In this document: positions 53,801 through 62,454 of the stretch, piece after piece
Layout of the letters: each line of letters opens with the position of its first letter
Position numbering within the stretch: position 1 is the first letter of the stretch
Source of the DNA: GCA-002727735 sp038134525
Lineage (GTDB): Bacteria; Bacteroidota; Bacteroidia; Flavobacteriales_D; Parvicellaceae
Assembly (NCBI GenBank): GCA_038134525.1
Contig: JAYPVI010000005.1
Coordinates: 1-64,000, forward strand
DNA: 64,000 nt
Direction of reading: 5' to 3'
Translations under genes and position numbers: made by a program
The notes under the pieces: model-generated
Told to the model about the DNA's origin: nothing
Databases searched by the model: none
What the model saw: the letters and a program-made list of their open reading frames with translations, nothing else

Positions 53801-56655
53801 AGATTTTAAATGATACCATATCCATTTTTGACCCATCCGTTTATACCCCAGGAAATATTGAATTAAATTATATTTATGAAGATCAGAATGGGTGTTCTAA
53901 CGAAACCACCGATGCTATTGTTATAAATGAATTTCCATCCGTTAATGCAGGAGCAGACGTATCCATTTGTTCAGGTGATTCATTAATTTTAAATGGTAGT
54001 GGTGCCCTCAATTATAGTTGGGATAATAATGTAATTGATGGAGTTTCATTTTCACCTTTACAAAGCGGAATATACCACGTGATTGGTACTGATGCTAATG
54101 GATGTGAAAATACGGATCAACTTGAAATTACCGTATACCAATTACCAGACGTTAATTTATCCCCATTGACTCCAATTTGCAATGTAAATAGTGGTCCAGT
54201 TCAACTAACAGGTGGATCTCCCCAGGGTGGTCAATATGTAGGATTAGCAGTTTCAAATAATAGATTTGACCCTTCTGTCTCCGGTTCTGGATTTTTTCAA
54301 GTAGCTTATTCTTACATAGACTCTAATGGATGTTCCTCAACTGCTTCTCAAACAGTTACGGTAGATACAAACAACGTAAATATTACTCAGCTTCCTTTTT
54401 CTAGTCTATGTTATAATGATGACAGTTTGGTTTTGACTGGTGGTAGCCCTACAGGCGGAACCTACAGTGGTCAAGGGGTTGTAAATGGTGTGTTTTATCC
54501 TTCATTGGTTAGCCCTGATACCATTGAGATAATCTATTCATACTTAGAGTCAAATTCATGTTTAGCCACACGAAGCGAAGATTTAGTAGTAAATCCGTTA
54601 CCTATGGTATCCCTTAATCAAATTGATTCTACCTGCCTAAATGATGCCCCAATTATATTAAATACAGGTGTTCCGCTTGGGGGAGTATATAGTGGATCAG
54701 GAATAACTAATGGAATTTTCAATCCATCATTATCCAATATAGGGCCTAATGAAATATTTTACAGCTATACTGACGTAAACGGCTGCGTTAATGAAACTTC
54801 GGTGATCACCTACGTAAAGCCTTTACCATCCGTCAATTTGTCAATACTGAATTCTGTTTGTGAAGATGCTTCACCTGAAACGTTGTCTAATGGTTCCCCA
54901 GTTGGAGGAACTTACAGTGGAATTGGAGTATTTAATGGAAACTTTTATCCTGACAGTGCAGGTGTAGGTATTTTTAATGTTAGCTACACTACAGAGCTAA
55001 ACGGGTGTTTTGCTACTGATTCCTCCTACATCGAAGTATTTGCATTACCTACATTAAGTGTATCTTCTTTGCCAGAATTATGTGTTTATGACACCTTGTT
55101 ATTAGATGTAATCTCACCCGTTGGAGGAGTTTATACGGGACTAGGTGTATTGAATGATACATTTTCAGCAAATGATGGTATTATAGGGCAAAATTCAATT
55201 AACTACAGCTTTACCGATCAAAATAATTGTACAAATTCAATTGGATTTTCATTGACTGTTCATGATTTACCGTCCTTAAGTCAGTCAAGCACAAGCATTA
55301 ATTCAATTTGTTCAAATGAGTCTTCTTTAGCATTGCAAAATTTCATTCCGCTTGGTGGAGTTTACACTGGGCCTGGAGTGACCAATAATATTTTTGATCC
55401 AGCTTTAGCTGCACTTGGTTTGAATGAAATAACATACCAAGTAACCGACTCAAATAATTGCATGAATATAATTTCAGATTCAATTTTTGTTAATCAGCCA
55501 ACATCTGTATCTCTAGTCGATTTTGATATTTGCGCAAATGATTCAGTACTGCCACTGTCTAGCGGTTTTCCAAGCGGTGGTATTTATTCGGGCTCAGGGA
55601 TATCTAATGGAACATTTGATCCTAGTTTAATCAATGACTCCAGTACCTTATATACTTATGTCTATTCAGATTCAAATAATTGTACATCAACAGATACTGC
55701 TGTGATTCGTGTTAATTCTTTGCCAAATGTGCAATTGTTAGTCCCGAACAATATTTGTCCAAATGCTCCTATTCTTAATTTAAATGGTGGAATTCCAGTT
55801 GGTGGAACATATAGTGGAGTAGGTGTAATAGGTAATGATTTTGATCCCAGTTCATCGGGTACAAACAATGCAATTATCAATTATTCTTACACAGATTCCA
55901 ATAATTGTACAGTAAATGTTTCTAACTCAATATTCGTTTTTCCATCAAGTTCTATTAATATCAGTGGAAACACAGACCTTTGTGCAGGTTCCTCCACTAC
56001 ATTAGTAGCTAGCGGGGCAGATTATTACATTTGGAATAATGTTGATACCTCAAACCTTATCAATATTTCACCAACTTCCAATGCTAATTATTCATTAATA
56101 AGTTATGATACCAATGGATGTCAATATACAGATTCAGTTTTAGTAAAGGTTAATCCCATCCCAAGTCTAACCATTTATGGACCAGATACCATATGTCAAG
56201 ATAGTATCGCAATTTTTCAAGCATTGACATCTGCTTCTAGCTTTTTTTGGAATACCAATGACACCACACCAATTATAAGTGTTGGTCCTTATCCAGTAGG
56301 TAGTCAGTTGGTGTTTAGTGTTGGAATTACTGATACTAATGGGTGTACAAACAATGATTTTACCACACTACATGTTCAGCAATGCAGTCTTTCCAAAATT
56401 AATGATAAGGAAAAAGGTGATGTCTTAGTTTTTCCAAATCCAAACTATGGTGAATTTTATGTTGAATTAGTTAATTTAAACTCATTAATTAAACAAGTTC
56501 AATTAATTGATATCACAGGAAAAATAGTTTCTAATCAATTAACAAGTTGTGAGAATTGTACATTAAGTTATCAGAACATATCATCGGGAATTTACTTTCT
56601 GTCAGTAAAGTCTAGAAATTTTAATATTACCAAAAAGTTAATTGTTAAACAGTAA
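50890..56655 (+). CDS. Giant T9SS adhesin: beta-propeller-like N-terminus, ~17 Cys-led repeats, type A sorting domain
   Basis: 1921 residues from ATG 50890; an in-frame TTG at 50869 overlaps the -7 box and is rejected. Signal peptide about 1-31. Residues about 40-550 contain SBBP-like propeller blades (DIFISKLDPQGNPIWVTTAGG, then DIELDDQGGVYVSGLF). About 558-1835 hold 17 units of about 75 residues: most have the form C-x-N-D...G-x-P-x-GG-T/V-Y-S-G-x-G-V...F-x-P; four are Ig-like variants. The end (FPNPNYGEFYVE, SSGIYFLSVKS, KLIVKQ) is a T9SS type A sorting domain. Likely a surface adhesin. Its 3' end overlaps the fadJ-like gene by 11 nt. A PrfA-box-like site precedes it. Confidence 0.93.
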   Translation: MLNNNKKYISSFLLRSSLFISVICTPLTAYLQGFSFLSSLTSTASSYQVSIRAVKTDAFGNKYIAGNFDVTATLKNTTLIGNSKDIFISKLDPQGNPIWVTTAGGAGSDQAMDIELDDQGGVYVSGLFSSTASFSGDTVVSAVQPSANAVTMSDNFLAKYDTSGNFIWIKVGATTDNDFNNNVNSFNNNAFNYYGRSKLKYKNGHIYLMASNRVSGSSTGSVNSSGRQFDGIALPNTQAPGGGGFYGYKYLNSFILKTDVSGNNSWLTPVYCNTTRDFDATIGLDFDVNSDDHVIAEYYYSNNGVNIAGPNTTNSINGFSTASTFTDEGGIIILKLDSSGNYNNDFSIFNTSPSYNAFSGFGNSIDYISYGLSVDNADNIFFVFNNQNNGLFNQNIANITIPERSNTIVKLNPNLLPVNCKIFNSFPSVSRNNFPISALETKDDNLVFGGILDASINIENNLYTRSDEITFINMDTNLSSVNWITSTSNSSVLQIDGSGASTSTPEPYSLGIYDLSIGNENQAVFCGNVGPQYRSFGDYTTPTNQLNDAFITEIIPCSPVFSLVTPSNPVICGAGNAVSLNANLNPGISYQWIDNGSLTSIDNNPVYTTNNTGDYSILTDSLGCKDTSNVVNVTIAPLPSVSVPLTPFTVCLSGGAVVVPDGTPAGGVWSGLGMINDSVFDPNFLGPGPSLINYSYTNSFGCSDDAVQIANTVTPPPLFVSNSIPNFCENDGPYSLGGSVTPAGGSYTGPGVSGSTFNPSSAGVGTHLIRYKYTVAQNCSDSIDFYLVVNANPAINYPSFDSICENNNALPLFSATPFGGTYSGPYVISNTFYPFLSGDGNFPITYSVTENGCTSTSTQVLKVDANENAQLTSISNFCVNDENVPLTVGTPIGGVYKIDGIQKDSLKPAELGAGTHSLAYTFTNSCGTSTDLIIFEIYDIPIVSLNQLGPYCANDSSFILDVGQPSGGVYQILNDTISIFDPSVYTPGNIELNYIYEDQNGCSNETTDAIVINEFPSVNAGADVSICSGDSLILNGSGALNYSWDNNVIDGVSFSPLQSGIYHVIGTDANGCENTDQLEITVYQLPDVNLSPLTPICNVNSGPVQLTGGSPQGGQYVGLAVSNNRFDPSVSGSGFFQVAYSYIDSNGCSSTASQTVTVDTNNVNITQLPFSSLCYNDDSLVLTGGSPTGGTYSGQGVVNGVFYPSLVSPDTIEIIYSYLESNSCLATRSEDLVVNPLPMVSLNQIDSTCLNDAPIILNTGVPLGGVYSGSGITNGIFNPSLSNIGPNEIFYSYTDVNGCVNETSVITYVKPLPSVNLSILNSVCEDASPETLSNGSPVGGTYSGIGVFNGNFYPDSAGVGIFNVSYTTELNGCFATDSSYIEVFALPTLSVSSLPELCVYDTLLLDVISPVGGVYTGLGVLNDTFSANDGIIGQNSINYSFTDQNNCTNSIGFSLTVHDLPSLSQSSTSINSICSNESSLALQNFIPLGGVYTGPGVTNNIFDPALAALGLNEITYQVTDSNNCMNIISDSIFVNQPTSVSLVDFDICANDSVLPLSSGFPSGGIYSGSGISNGTFDPSLINDSSTLYTYVYSDSNNCTSTDTAVIRVNSLPNVQLLVPNNICPNAPILNLNGGIPVGGTYSGVGVIGNDFDPSSSGTNNAIINYSYTDSNNCTVNVSNSIFVFPSSSINISGNTDLCAGSSTTLVASGADYYIWNNVDTSNLINISPTSNANYSLISYDTNGCQYTDSVLVKVNPIPSLTIYGPDTICQDSIAIFQALTSASSFFWNTNDTTPIISVGPYPVGSQLVFSVGITDTNGCTNNDFTTLHVQQCSLSKINDKEKGDVLVFPNPNYGEFYVELVNLNSLIKQVQLIDITGKIVSNQLTSCENCTLSYQNISSGIYFLSVKSRNFNITKKLIVKQ
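52563..56390 (+). repeat. Tandem array of ~17 repeats of 75-80 codons in the giant adhesin
   Basis: Thirteen units carry the GG-T/V-Y motif and four (first, seventh and last two) are Ig-like variants. Each unit begins with a cysteine (CENDGP, CYNDDS, CLNDAP, CANDSV and similar) and contains a second cysteine near its end (NGC or NNC), about 210-235 bp apart from copy to copy. Diverged at DNA level. Confidence 0.85.
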
Positions 56656-58774
56656 ACTTTTCTCCTTTCTCTGCCATCGACTTGAGAAGTGGTCTTGGAT
56701 TAAATTTTGGTCCGTGAATGGAGGCATAGTGTTCCATTCTGCTTACTACATGGTCCAGTCCTAATAAGTTCATATAGCTAAAAGGTCCTCCAGACCAAGG
56801 TAAAAACCCAACTCCAAAAACTCCTCCAATATCTCCATCCTTTGGATTTTGAAGTATGTTATCTTCCAAACACCAGACCGCTTCATTCAAAAGCATTAAC
56901 ATGGTACGTTCTTCAATTTCTTTTCGATCTATTTTTTTAGGGGATGGATTTCCAAAGTGCTGATATGCATCTTGATTGGGTGAGGTTTTTCTTAGCCTTC
57001 CTTTTTTCATAGCGTAATTGTAAAATCCTTTTTTGGCTTTTCTGCCATGTAAACCAGCCTCAAACATTTTAGGCATCGAATAATTAATTTTAAAACCTTC
57101 TCTGCCTTTTAAAAGCTCAGCCATATTGCCACTCATGACATGAGCTCCCACATCAATTCCTACTTCATCCAGAAGTGTGATGGGTCCTATTGGCATTCCA
57201 AGTGAAGTTAAAGCACCATCGATATCTTCTATTCTTACCCCTTCTTCAATCATCAGAAGTCCTTCAATCAAGTAAGGGCACAATATTCTATTGACATAAA
57301 AACCAGGCATATCATTAACTACAATACAGGTTTTACCCTGTCTTTTGCCAATTTCATAACAAGTAGCTAATGTTTCTTCAGAAGTTTGATCTGTTTTAAT
57401 GATTTCTAATAATGGCATTTTGGGTACAGGTGAGAAATAATGCATGCCAATTACATTTTCTGGTTTTTTAGCTGCTTTTGACATTTCTGTCAATGGCAAT
57501 GATGAGGTGTTTGAAGCAAAAATGAAATCCTCATGGCAAACGGTTTCTAACTCTTGAATGACTTTTTGTTTGATTTCCATATTCTCAACAATAGCTTCAA
57601 TTACAACATCCACTCCTTGAAACCCCTTAAAGTCAGTTTGTCCTACAGCACGTTGTACGATGGTTTTAGCTTCCGTGTCTTTAAGTTGTTTCCTTTTTAA
57701 TTTTCGGTTCAATCCTTTCCAAATGGCGCTTTTTGAAGATTTTATCATGTCTTCGCTTAAATCTTTCAGTATCACATCCATACCGTTGTTTACAGAAACG
57801 TCAGTAATTCCTCCTCCCATAAACCCAGCTCCTAAAACAGCAATACGGTCTGTATTTTTTGGTTTGGCATTATATGGGTTCTTCTTTTTTTCTGTGGTGG
57901 TAAAAAATAGATTTCTTAGCGCTTTCGAGACATCAGATAACATTAATTCTTCAAAAAGAATTACTTCTTTTTCGTATCCACTTTTCAGTCCTTTTTTTAA
58001 ACCTGCTTCTACACAATCTATAATGGCAATTGGTGCGGGGTAATTTCCTTTAGTTGCTTTCAGTGTTTTTTTACGAGCTTGACTAAATACAACGCCTCTA
58101 CCCAATGACGAATCAAGTAATTTTTCAACTAGTGATTTTTTTATGGGTTTTCGTTGAAATTTACCGCTATTCATTTTGGTAACAAGAGTTTTTGCAGCAC
58201 GAAGTAATTTGGAGTGATGAACTACCTCATCAACTAATCCCATTTTTTTTGCAGGATAAGCAAATACATTTTTTCCTGTAAGCATAATATCTAATGACTT
58301 TGCTAACCCCACTAATCTTGGTAATCTTTGTGTACCACCAGCACCTGGAAGTAAGCCTAATTTAACTTCGGGTAGCGCCATTTTTGTTTTGGTGTCATCA
58401 GTGCAAATTCTAGCATGACAAGCCAATGAAATTTCAGTCCCCAAACCATAACATGTCCCATGAATAGCAGCTACAATGGGTTTTCTGCAATCTTGAATAG
58501 CTTGTAGCATGGCATGGCCTTTTCTACTGGTTGGTTGAAAATCACCTACCTTTTCTCCTTTGAATGATTTGATGTCTGCTCCTGCTATAAAATCTTTCTT
58601 GGCACTTATTAAAATGGCACCTTGGATTTGATCATTTTGATTTACTTCGTTGAATACTTCTTCAAAATCACCAATTAGGGTAGGTGAAACTATATTCATT
58701 TTGTCATTTTTGGAATCAATCCAGATGGTAGCTATTCCATTTTCAATTTCTAATCTAAAAAAGTCGTTGTTCAT
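56645..58774 (-). CDS. fadJ: Bifunctional enoyl-CoA hydratase/3-hydroxyacyl-CoA dehydrogenase (FadJ/FadB-like)
   Basis: 709 residues. The hydratase domain is about 1-190 (AGADIKSFKG, GTCYGLGTEISLACHARI); the NAD-binding dehydrogenase domain begins near 312 (AVLGAGFMGGGITDVS) and contains GMHYFSPVPKMPLLEII; the C-terminal 3HCDH domains follow (DMPGFYVNRILCPYL). Performs the second and third steps of fatty-acid beta-oxidation. The start overlaps the thiolase stop as TAATG. FadJ versus FadB cannot be decided with certainty; pairing with a FadI-like thiolase favours FadJ. Confidence 0.93.
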   Translation of the reverse strand: MNNDFFRLEIENGIATIWIDSKNDKMNIVSPTLIGDFEEVFNEVNQNDQIQGAILISAKKDFIAGADIKSFKGEKVGDFQPTSRKGHAMLQAIQDCRKPIVAAIHGTCYGLGTEISLACHARICTDDTKTKMALPEVKLGLLPGAGGTQRLPRLVGLAKSLDIMLTGKNVFAYPAKKMGLVDEVVHHSKLLRAAKTLVTKMNSGKFQRKPIKKSLVEKLLDSSLGRGVVFSQARKKTLKATKGNYPAPIAIIDCVEAGLKKGLKSGYEKEVILFEELMLSDVSKALRNLFFTTTEKKKNPYNAKPKNTDRIAVLGAGFMGGGITDVSVNNGMDVILKDLSEDMIKSSKSAIWKGLNRKLKRKQLKDTEAKTIVQRAVGQTDFKGFQGVDVVIEAIVENMEIKQKVIQELETVCHEDFIFASNTSSLPLTEMSKAAKKPENVIGMHYFSPVPKMPLLEIIKTDQTSEETLATCYEIGKRQGKTCIVVNDMPGFYVNRILCPYLIEGLLMIEEGVRIEDIDGALTSLGMPIGPITLLDEVGIDVGAHVMSGNMAELLKGREGFKINYSMPKMFEAGLHGRKAKKGFYNYAMKKGRLRKTSPNQDAYQHFGNPSPKKIDRKEIEERTMLMLLNEAVWCLEDNILQNPKDGDIGGVFGVGFLPWSGGPFSYMNLLGLDHVVSRMEHYASIHGPKFNPRPLLKSMAEKGEKFTV

Positions 58775-60060
58775 TATCCTTCGTATTTTTTAATAATCAT
58801 AGCATGCCCGTGTGCACCTGCAGCGCATGCAGATAACATGGCGTATTGGCCATTTTCTTCAATTAATCGGTTTGCCGCTGTGGTTAACAATCTAGCTCCC
58901 GTAGCGCCAAATGGATGTCCTATAGAAAGCGATCCGCCCCAATTGTTGACCTTATTGATATCTATTTCACCCACTGGTTTTTCTTTTTTTAATTCTACTT
59001 TACAGAATTCTTCATCTGCAAGACATTTTATGTTGGTTAAAACCTGACCTGCAAAAGCTTCATGAATTTCGAATACATCTATGTCATTTAATGATAAATT
59101 AGTTTGATCTAGCACTTTACTCATGGCATAAGCTGGACCAAGCAGTAACTCATCCTCAAGTCTTTGCCCGGTAAAACAATAATGAATAATTTCTGCTTTT
59201 GGTGTTAGTCCAAGTTCTTTTGCTTTTGATTCAGTCATTATTAAACAAACTGCACTTCCATCCGTTAGAAAAGAAGAATTAGCAGCTGTTAGGGTTCCAT
59301 ATTTCTTATCAAAAGCAGGTTTTAGCTTGGCTAGTTTCTCGATCGGAGTGCCGCTTCTAATTCCATTGTCTTTTTTGATCATTTTAAAATCAGGTTCAAT
59401 TTCTACTGGAACAACTTCTTTTTGATGGTGGCCATCTTCCCAGGCTTTTTCAGCATTATCATGAGATCGTTTCGCAAATATGTCTTGATCTTCTCTTGAT
59501 ACGTTGTGTTTAGCTACCATGATATCACAATCCTGACCCATGGTTTTTTTAGTAGTAAATTCGGTAATGGCTGGTATTTCAGGTAAAAAATCCTTCAGTT
59601 TAAAACCAAGCACAAATTTGATCATGTCCGCAGTTGATCTGATTTTATTTCCTTTCATCAGTTTTGTACGCATGTGTTTTTTGTACCCTATAGGTGTTTC
59701 AGAAGCGCTGTCAGCTCCGCCAGCAATAACCACCTGTGCTTGTCCAGTAGCAATTTCTCCAATTGCAGCAACTATAGCTCTGTTGGCTGAAATACATGCT
59801 TGCGTCACGGTGTGACAAGGTGTTTTATTGGGAATTCCGGCAGTAAGTGCTGATTCTCTAGCCATATTGCTTGTTTTAAGGGTGTGAATCACACAGCCCA
59901 TGACTACGCTATCCACCTCATTTGGATCTATACCCGTTTTTGAAACGAGTCCTTTAATAGCTAATTGCCCCAATTCATAAGTCATGGTGTTTAAAAATTC
60001 TGTTTCAGACCTAAGAAATGGGGTTCTACAACCGTCTATTAATACAATTTTATCTTTCAT
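58774..60060 (-). CDS. fadI: Acetyl-CoA acyltransferase (3-ketoacyl-CoA thiolase, FadI-like)
   Basis: 428 residues, in the longer FadI range. Cleaves 3-ketoacyl-CoA with CoA to release acetyl-CoA. The N-terminal DGCRTPFLRS, the nucleophile segment TVTQACISANRA, the FEIHEAFAGQVL motif, GHPFGATGARLL and the final CAAGAHGHAM are all present. It leads the fadI-fadJ pair and is divergent from a MarR regulator across 137 nt, which probably controls it. Confidence 0.94.
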   Translation of the reverse strand: MKDKIVLIDGCRTPFLRSETEFLNTMTYELGQLAIKGLVSKTGIDPNEVDSVVMGCVIHTLKTSNMARESALTAGIPNKTPCHTVTQACISANRAIVAAIGEIATGQAQVVIAGGADSASETPIGYKKHMRTKLMKGNKIRSTADMIKFVLGFKLKDFLPEIPAITEFTTKKTMGQDCDIMVAKHNVSREDQDIFAKRSHDNAEKAWEDGHHQKEVVPVEIEPDFKMIKKDNGIRSGTPIEKLAKLKPAFDKKYGTLTAANSSFLTDGSAVCLIMTESKAKELGLTPKAEIIHYCFTGQRLEDELLLGPAYAMSKVLDQTNLSLNDIDVFEIHEAFAGQVLTNIKCLADEEFCKVELKKEKPVGEIDINKVNNWGGSLSIGHPFGATGARLLTTAANRLIEENGQYAMLSACAAGAHGHAMIIKKYEG

Positions 60061-60197
60061 TTTATTTTACTATGCGTGCATTGTAAAGAAACACAAATAT
60101 TCTAATTTTTGCACTATTTTCACTTGTTTTTTTAAAATCTATCATTTATTAGTTAATTTTTCAATGCAGTGTGAATTAATTTTTACATATTTAGTGC

Positions 60198-60650
60198 TTG
60201 GATAATTATGAAAAAATAGCTGAGGGGGTTGTTGTAAACAGAATTCGTTCCTCTTGGATAGAGTTATATAAACTATACAATGACCAAGCTGCTGAAAAGG
60301 GTGTAAGTCTTTCTATGGCTTTTGTTCTATTGACAATCAATGAAAACTTCGGTACTCCCGTCACCAAAATTGCACCAAGGATGAGTATGGAACCCAATAG
60401 TTTATCCCGAATTTTAAAGGCAATGGAGAAAAAAGGAGCTATTTATAAAAGAAAAGATAAATCCGATAAACGAAAAGTATATATATGCCTTACAGACTAT
60501 GGCTTAGAGCTGAGGGATTTGGCTGCACAACGATTATTTTCATTTGAAAAAGCAATTCACGAAAATGTAGATGCTAAAGACATAGAGGCATTTTTTAGGG
60601 TTATGAATAAAATACCTTCTATTGTAAATGTGATAAAGAAAAAAAAATAA
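60198..60650 (+). CDS. MarR-family transcriptional regulator
   Basis: 150 residues from TTG 60198; no ATG is available before the conserved helices. Winged-helix architecture: N-terminal dimer helices, the VTKIAPRMSMEPNSLSRILKAME recognition region, then the wing GAIYKRKDKSDKRKVYICLT and a C-terminal dimerisation helix. Divergence from fadI and convergence with an acyl-CoA dehydrogenase suggest it regulates fatty-acid oxidation, perhaps with acyl-CoA as ligand. The 137-nt divergent gap is AT-rich; I saw no clear perfect palindrome in it. Confidence 0.9.
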   Translation: MDNYEKIAEGVVVNRIRSSWIELYKLYNDQAAEKGVSLSMAFVLLTINENFGTPVTKIAPRMSMEPNSLSRILKAMEKKGAIYKRKDKSDKRKVYICLTDYGLELRDLAAQRLFSFEKAIHENVDAKDIEAFFRVMNKIPSIVNVIKKKK

Positions 60651-62414
60651 TTACCAATTATATTCTTTGTTTTCCACTAAATTTTCTGCAACAGATCTTC
60701 TAATTTTTGTTGGATTCAAATGGGGTTGAGGTGTTAGTAGCCTAATGTAAAATCGTAATGTTTTGTTTTTGGTATCTGGTAAGCTATCTACAATCGTATT
60801 AGCGCAATGAACAATTTTAATGTTCGCTTCATAAAGTTGTAGAGCTAACACGTTTTCCTTTTGTTGAATCGTTCCATTAGATCCTTTCTGTTTCTTAAGC
60901 TTATTAACTCTTAAATATACAGATTCAGCTACATACGTTTCTGTAAGTATATCGGATAGATTCATAATAATCTCTTGTTCATTTTCCAGTTCCATTCCAA
61001 ATGCGTCAAATGCATACTTCGAAAGAATTAAAAATAAATGCTTATAGTTTTCAATTACTTTTTCAGAAGTGAGTTTTTGAATTCTTAAAAACCTTTTCAA
61101 TAATGTCATTGGAATTTTTTTCCCTGCTTCTTTTAGATTTAATTCCTTTGTTCTGAAGGCTCTTTTCATCAGTTCTGCAAATGCAAGCATCCTGTTTATT
61201 TCATTGGTCCCCTCGTATATTCGAGTAATTCTAGCATCTCTATATCCCATTTCAACACCTGTTTCTGCGCTGTATCCCATCCCTCCATGAATTTGTAATG
61301 ATTCATCTACGCAATAATCAAGTACCTCTGTACTATATACTTTCATCATGGCACATTCAATGGCAAATTCTCTAAGCGCTTCTAATTTTACTTCATTTTC
61401 AGATTTCCCTTCATTTTTTAGTTCCGATTCTTTTGAATCTATATTTTTTCCTGTTCGGTATATAGCCGATTCAGCTGCAAATATCTTTCTGGCCATTTCA
61501 CCCATCTTGTGCTTCATAGCAGCAAACTCAGCAATACTTTTTCCAAATTGTTTTCTTTCAATGGCATATGTAATGGCCTTGTTAAGGGCAAATTTGGCAC
61601 CTCCAATAGATCCAGCAGCTAATTTGATTCTACCAGAGTTTAGGATGTTTAAAGCAATTTTAAATCCGCCTTCACGTTCTCCTAAAAGGTTCTCTATTGG
61701 AACGGGGCAGTCATTGAAAAATACTTGTCTTGTAGAAGATCCTTTAATGCCTAATTTTTTTTCCTCTTCGCCTAGTGTAATGCCTCCAAAAGATTTTTCT
61801 ACTATAAATGCGGAAAGATTGTTATCATCTTCAATTTTGGCAAATACAACGAATAAATCTGCAAATCCAGCATTGGTAATCCACATTTTTTGTCCATTTA
61901 TCAAAAATCGGTTGTTCGCCTCATCAATGGTTGCCTTTGTTTTTCCAGAATTCGCGTCCGATCCAGCGCTTGGCTCCGTTAGTGCGTAGGCTGCTTTCAT
62001 TTCTGCAGAAGCAATCTTTGGTAAGTATTTTTTCTTTTGTTCTTCATTACCATAATATACTATAGGTAAAGAACCAATAGAAACATGAGCACCAAGTGTG
62101 GTGGCAAATGAAAATCCCAAAGACATGGCTTCAGTGAATAATAGACCAGAATTAAAGTCTAAGTTTGTTCCTCCATAGGTTTCGTTTATGTGTAGTCCAC
62201 AAAGTCCTAGTTCAGCACTTTTGTCAAGTAAATCAGAAATAAAGGAAAGGTCTTTGGAAGCATCTGGTTCCTCGGGAAGACCATGCAATTCTTTCTTTAA
62301 AAAATCCTGGACCATGTCTTTTAACATGAGCTGTTCTTCATTCCATTCTTCAGGGATAAAAATAGATAATGGATTAGTTTTATGAATTAAAAAATCTCCG
62401 CCTTTAATTTTCAT
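60651..62414 (-). CDS. Acyl-CoA dehydrogenase
   Basis: 587 residues, longer than the usual 380-400 because of a C-terminal helical extension (about 430-587), as in very-long-chain-type enzymes. FAD-dependent first step of beta-oxidation. Motifs: YALTEPSAGSDANSG, KMWITNAGFADLFVVFAKI, IQHGGMGYSAETGVE-type segment (QIHGGMGYS) and RDARITRIYEGTNEIN with the catalytic-region glutamate. Stop codon abuts that of the MarR gene. Completes the local beta-oxidation set with fadI and fadJ. Confidence 0.94.
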   Translation of the reverse strand: MKIKGGDFLIHKTNPLSIFIPEEWNEEQLMLKDMVQDFLKKELHGLPEEPDASKDLSFISDLLDKSAELGLCGLHINETYGGTNLDFNSGLLFTEAMSLGFSFATTLGAHVSIGSLPIVYYGNEEQKKKYLPKIASAEMKAAYALTEPSAGSDANSGKTKATIDEANNRFLINGQKMWITNAGFADLFVVFAKIEDDNNLSAFIVEKSFGGITLGEEEKKLGIKGSSTRQVFFNDCPVPIENLLGEREGGFKIALNILNSGRIKLAAGSIGGAKFALNKAITYAIERKQFGKSIAEFAAMKHKMGEMARKIFAAESAIYRTGKNIDSKESELKNEGKSENEVKLEALREFAIECAMMKVYSTEVLDYCVDESLQIHGGMGYSAETGVEMGYRDARITRIYEGTNEINRMLAFAELMKRAFRTKELNLKEAGKKIPMTLLKRFLRIQKLTSEKVIENYKHLFLILSKYAFDAFGMELENEQEIIMNLSDILTETYVAESVYLRVNKLKKQKGSNGTIQQKENVLALQLYEANIKIVHCANTIVDSLPDTKNKTLRFYIRLLTPQPHLNPTKIRRSVAENLVENKEYNW

Positions 62415-62454
62415 TTTATTTTAGTATTTAATATGAAGTAAATATACAAATTAT

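Noticed and set aside
60061..60197. Possible MarR operator (TTAATTTTTC...GAATTAA) in the divergent gap
   Set aside because: The arms pair poorly and such AT-rich strings are common here; not strong enough to annotate.
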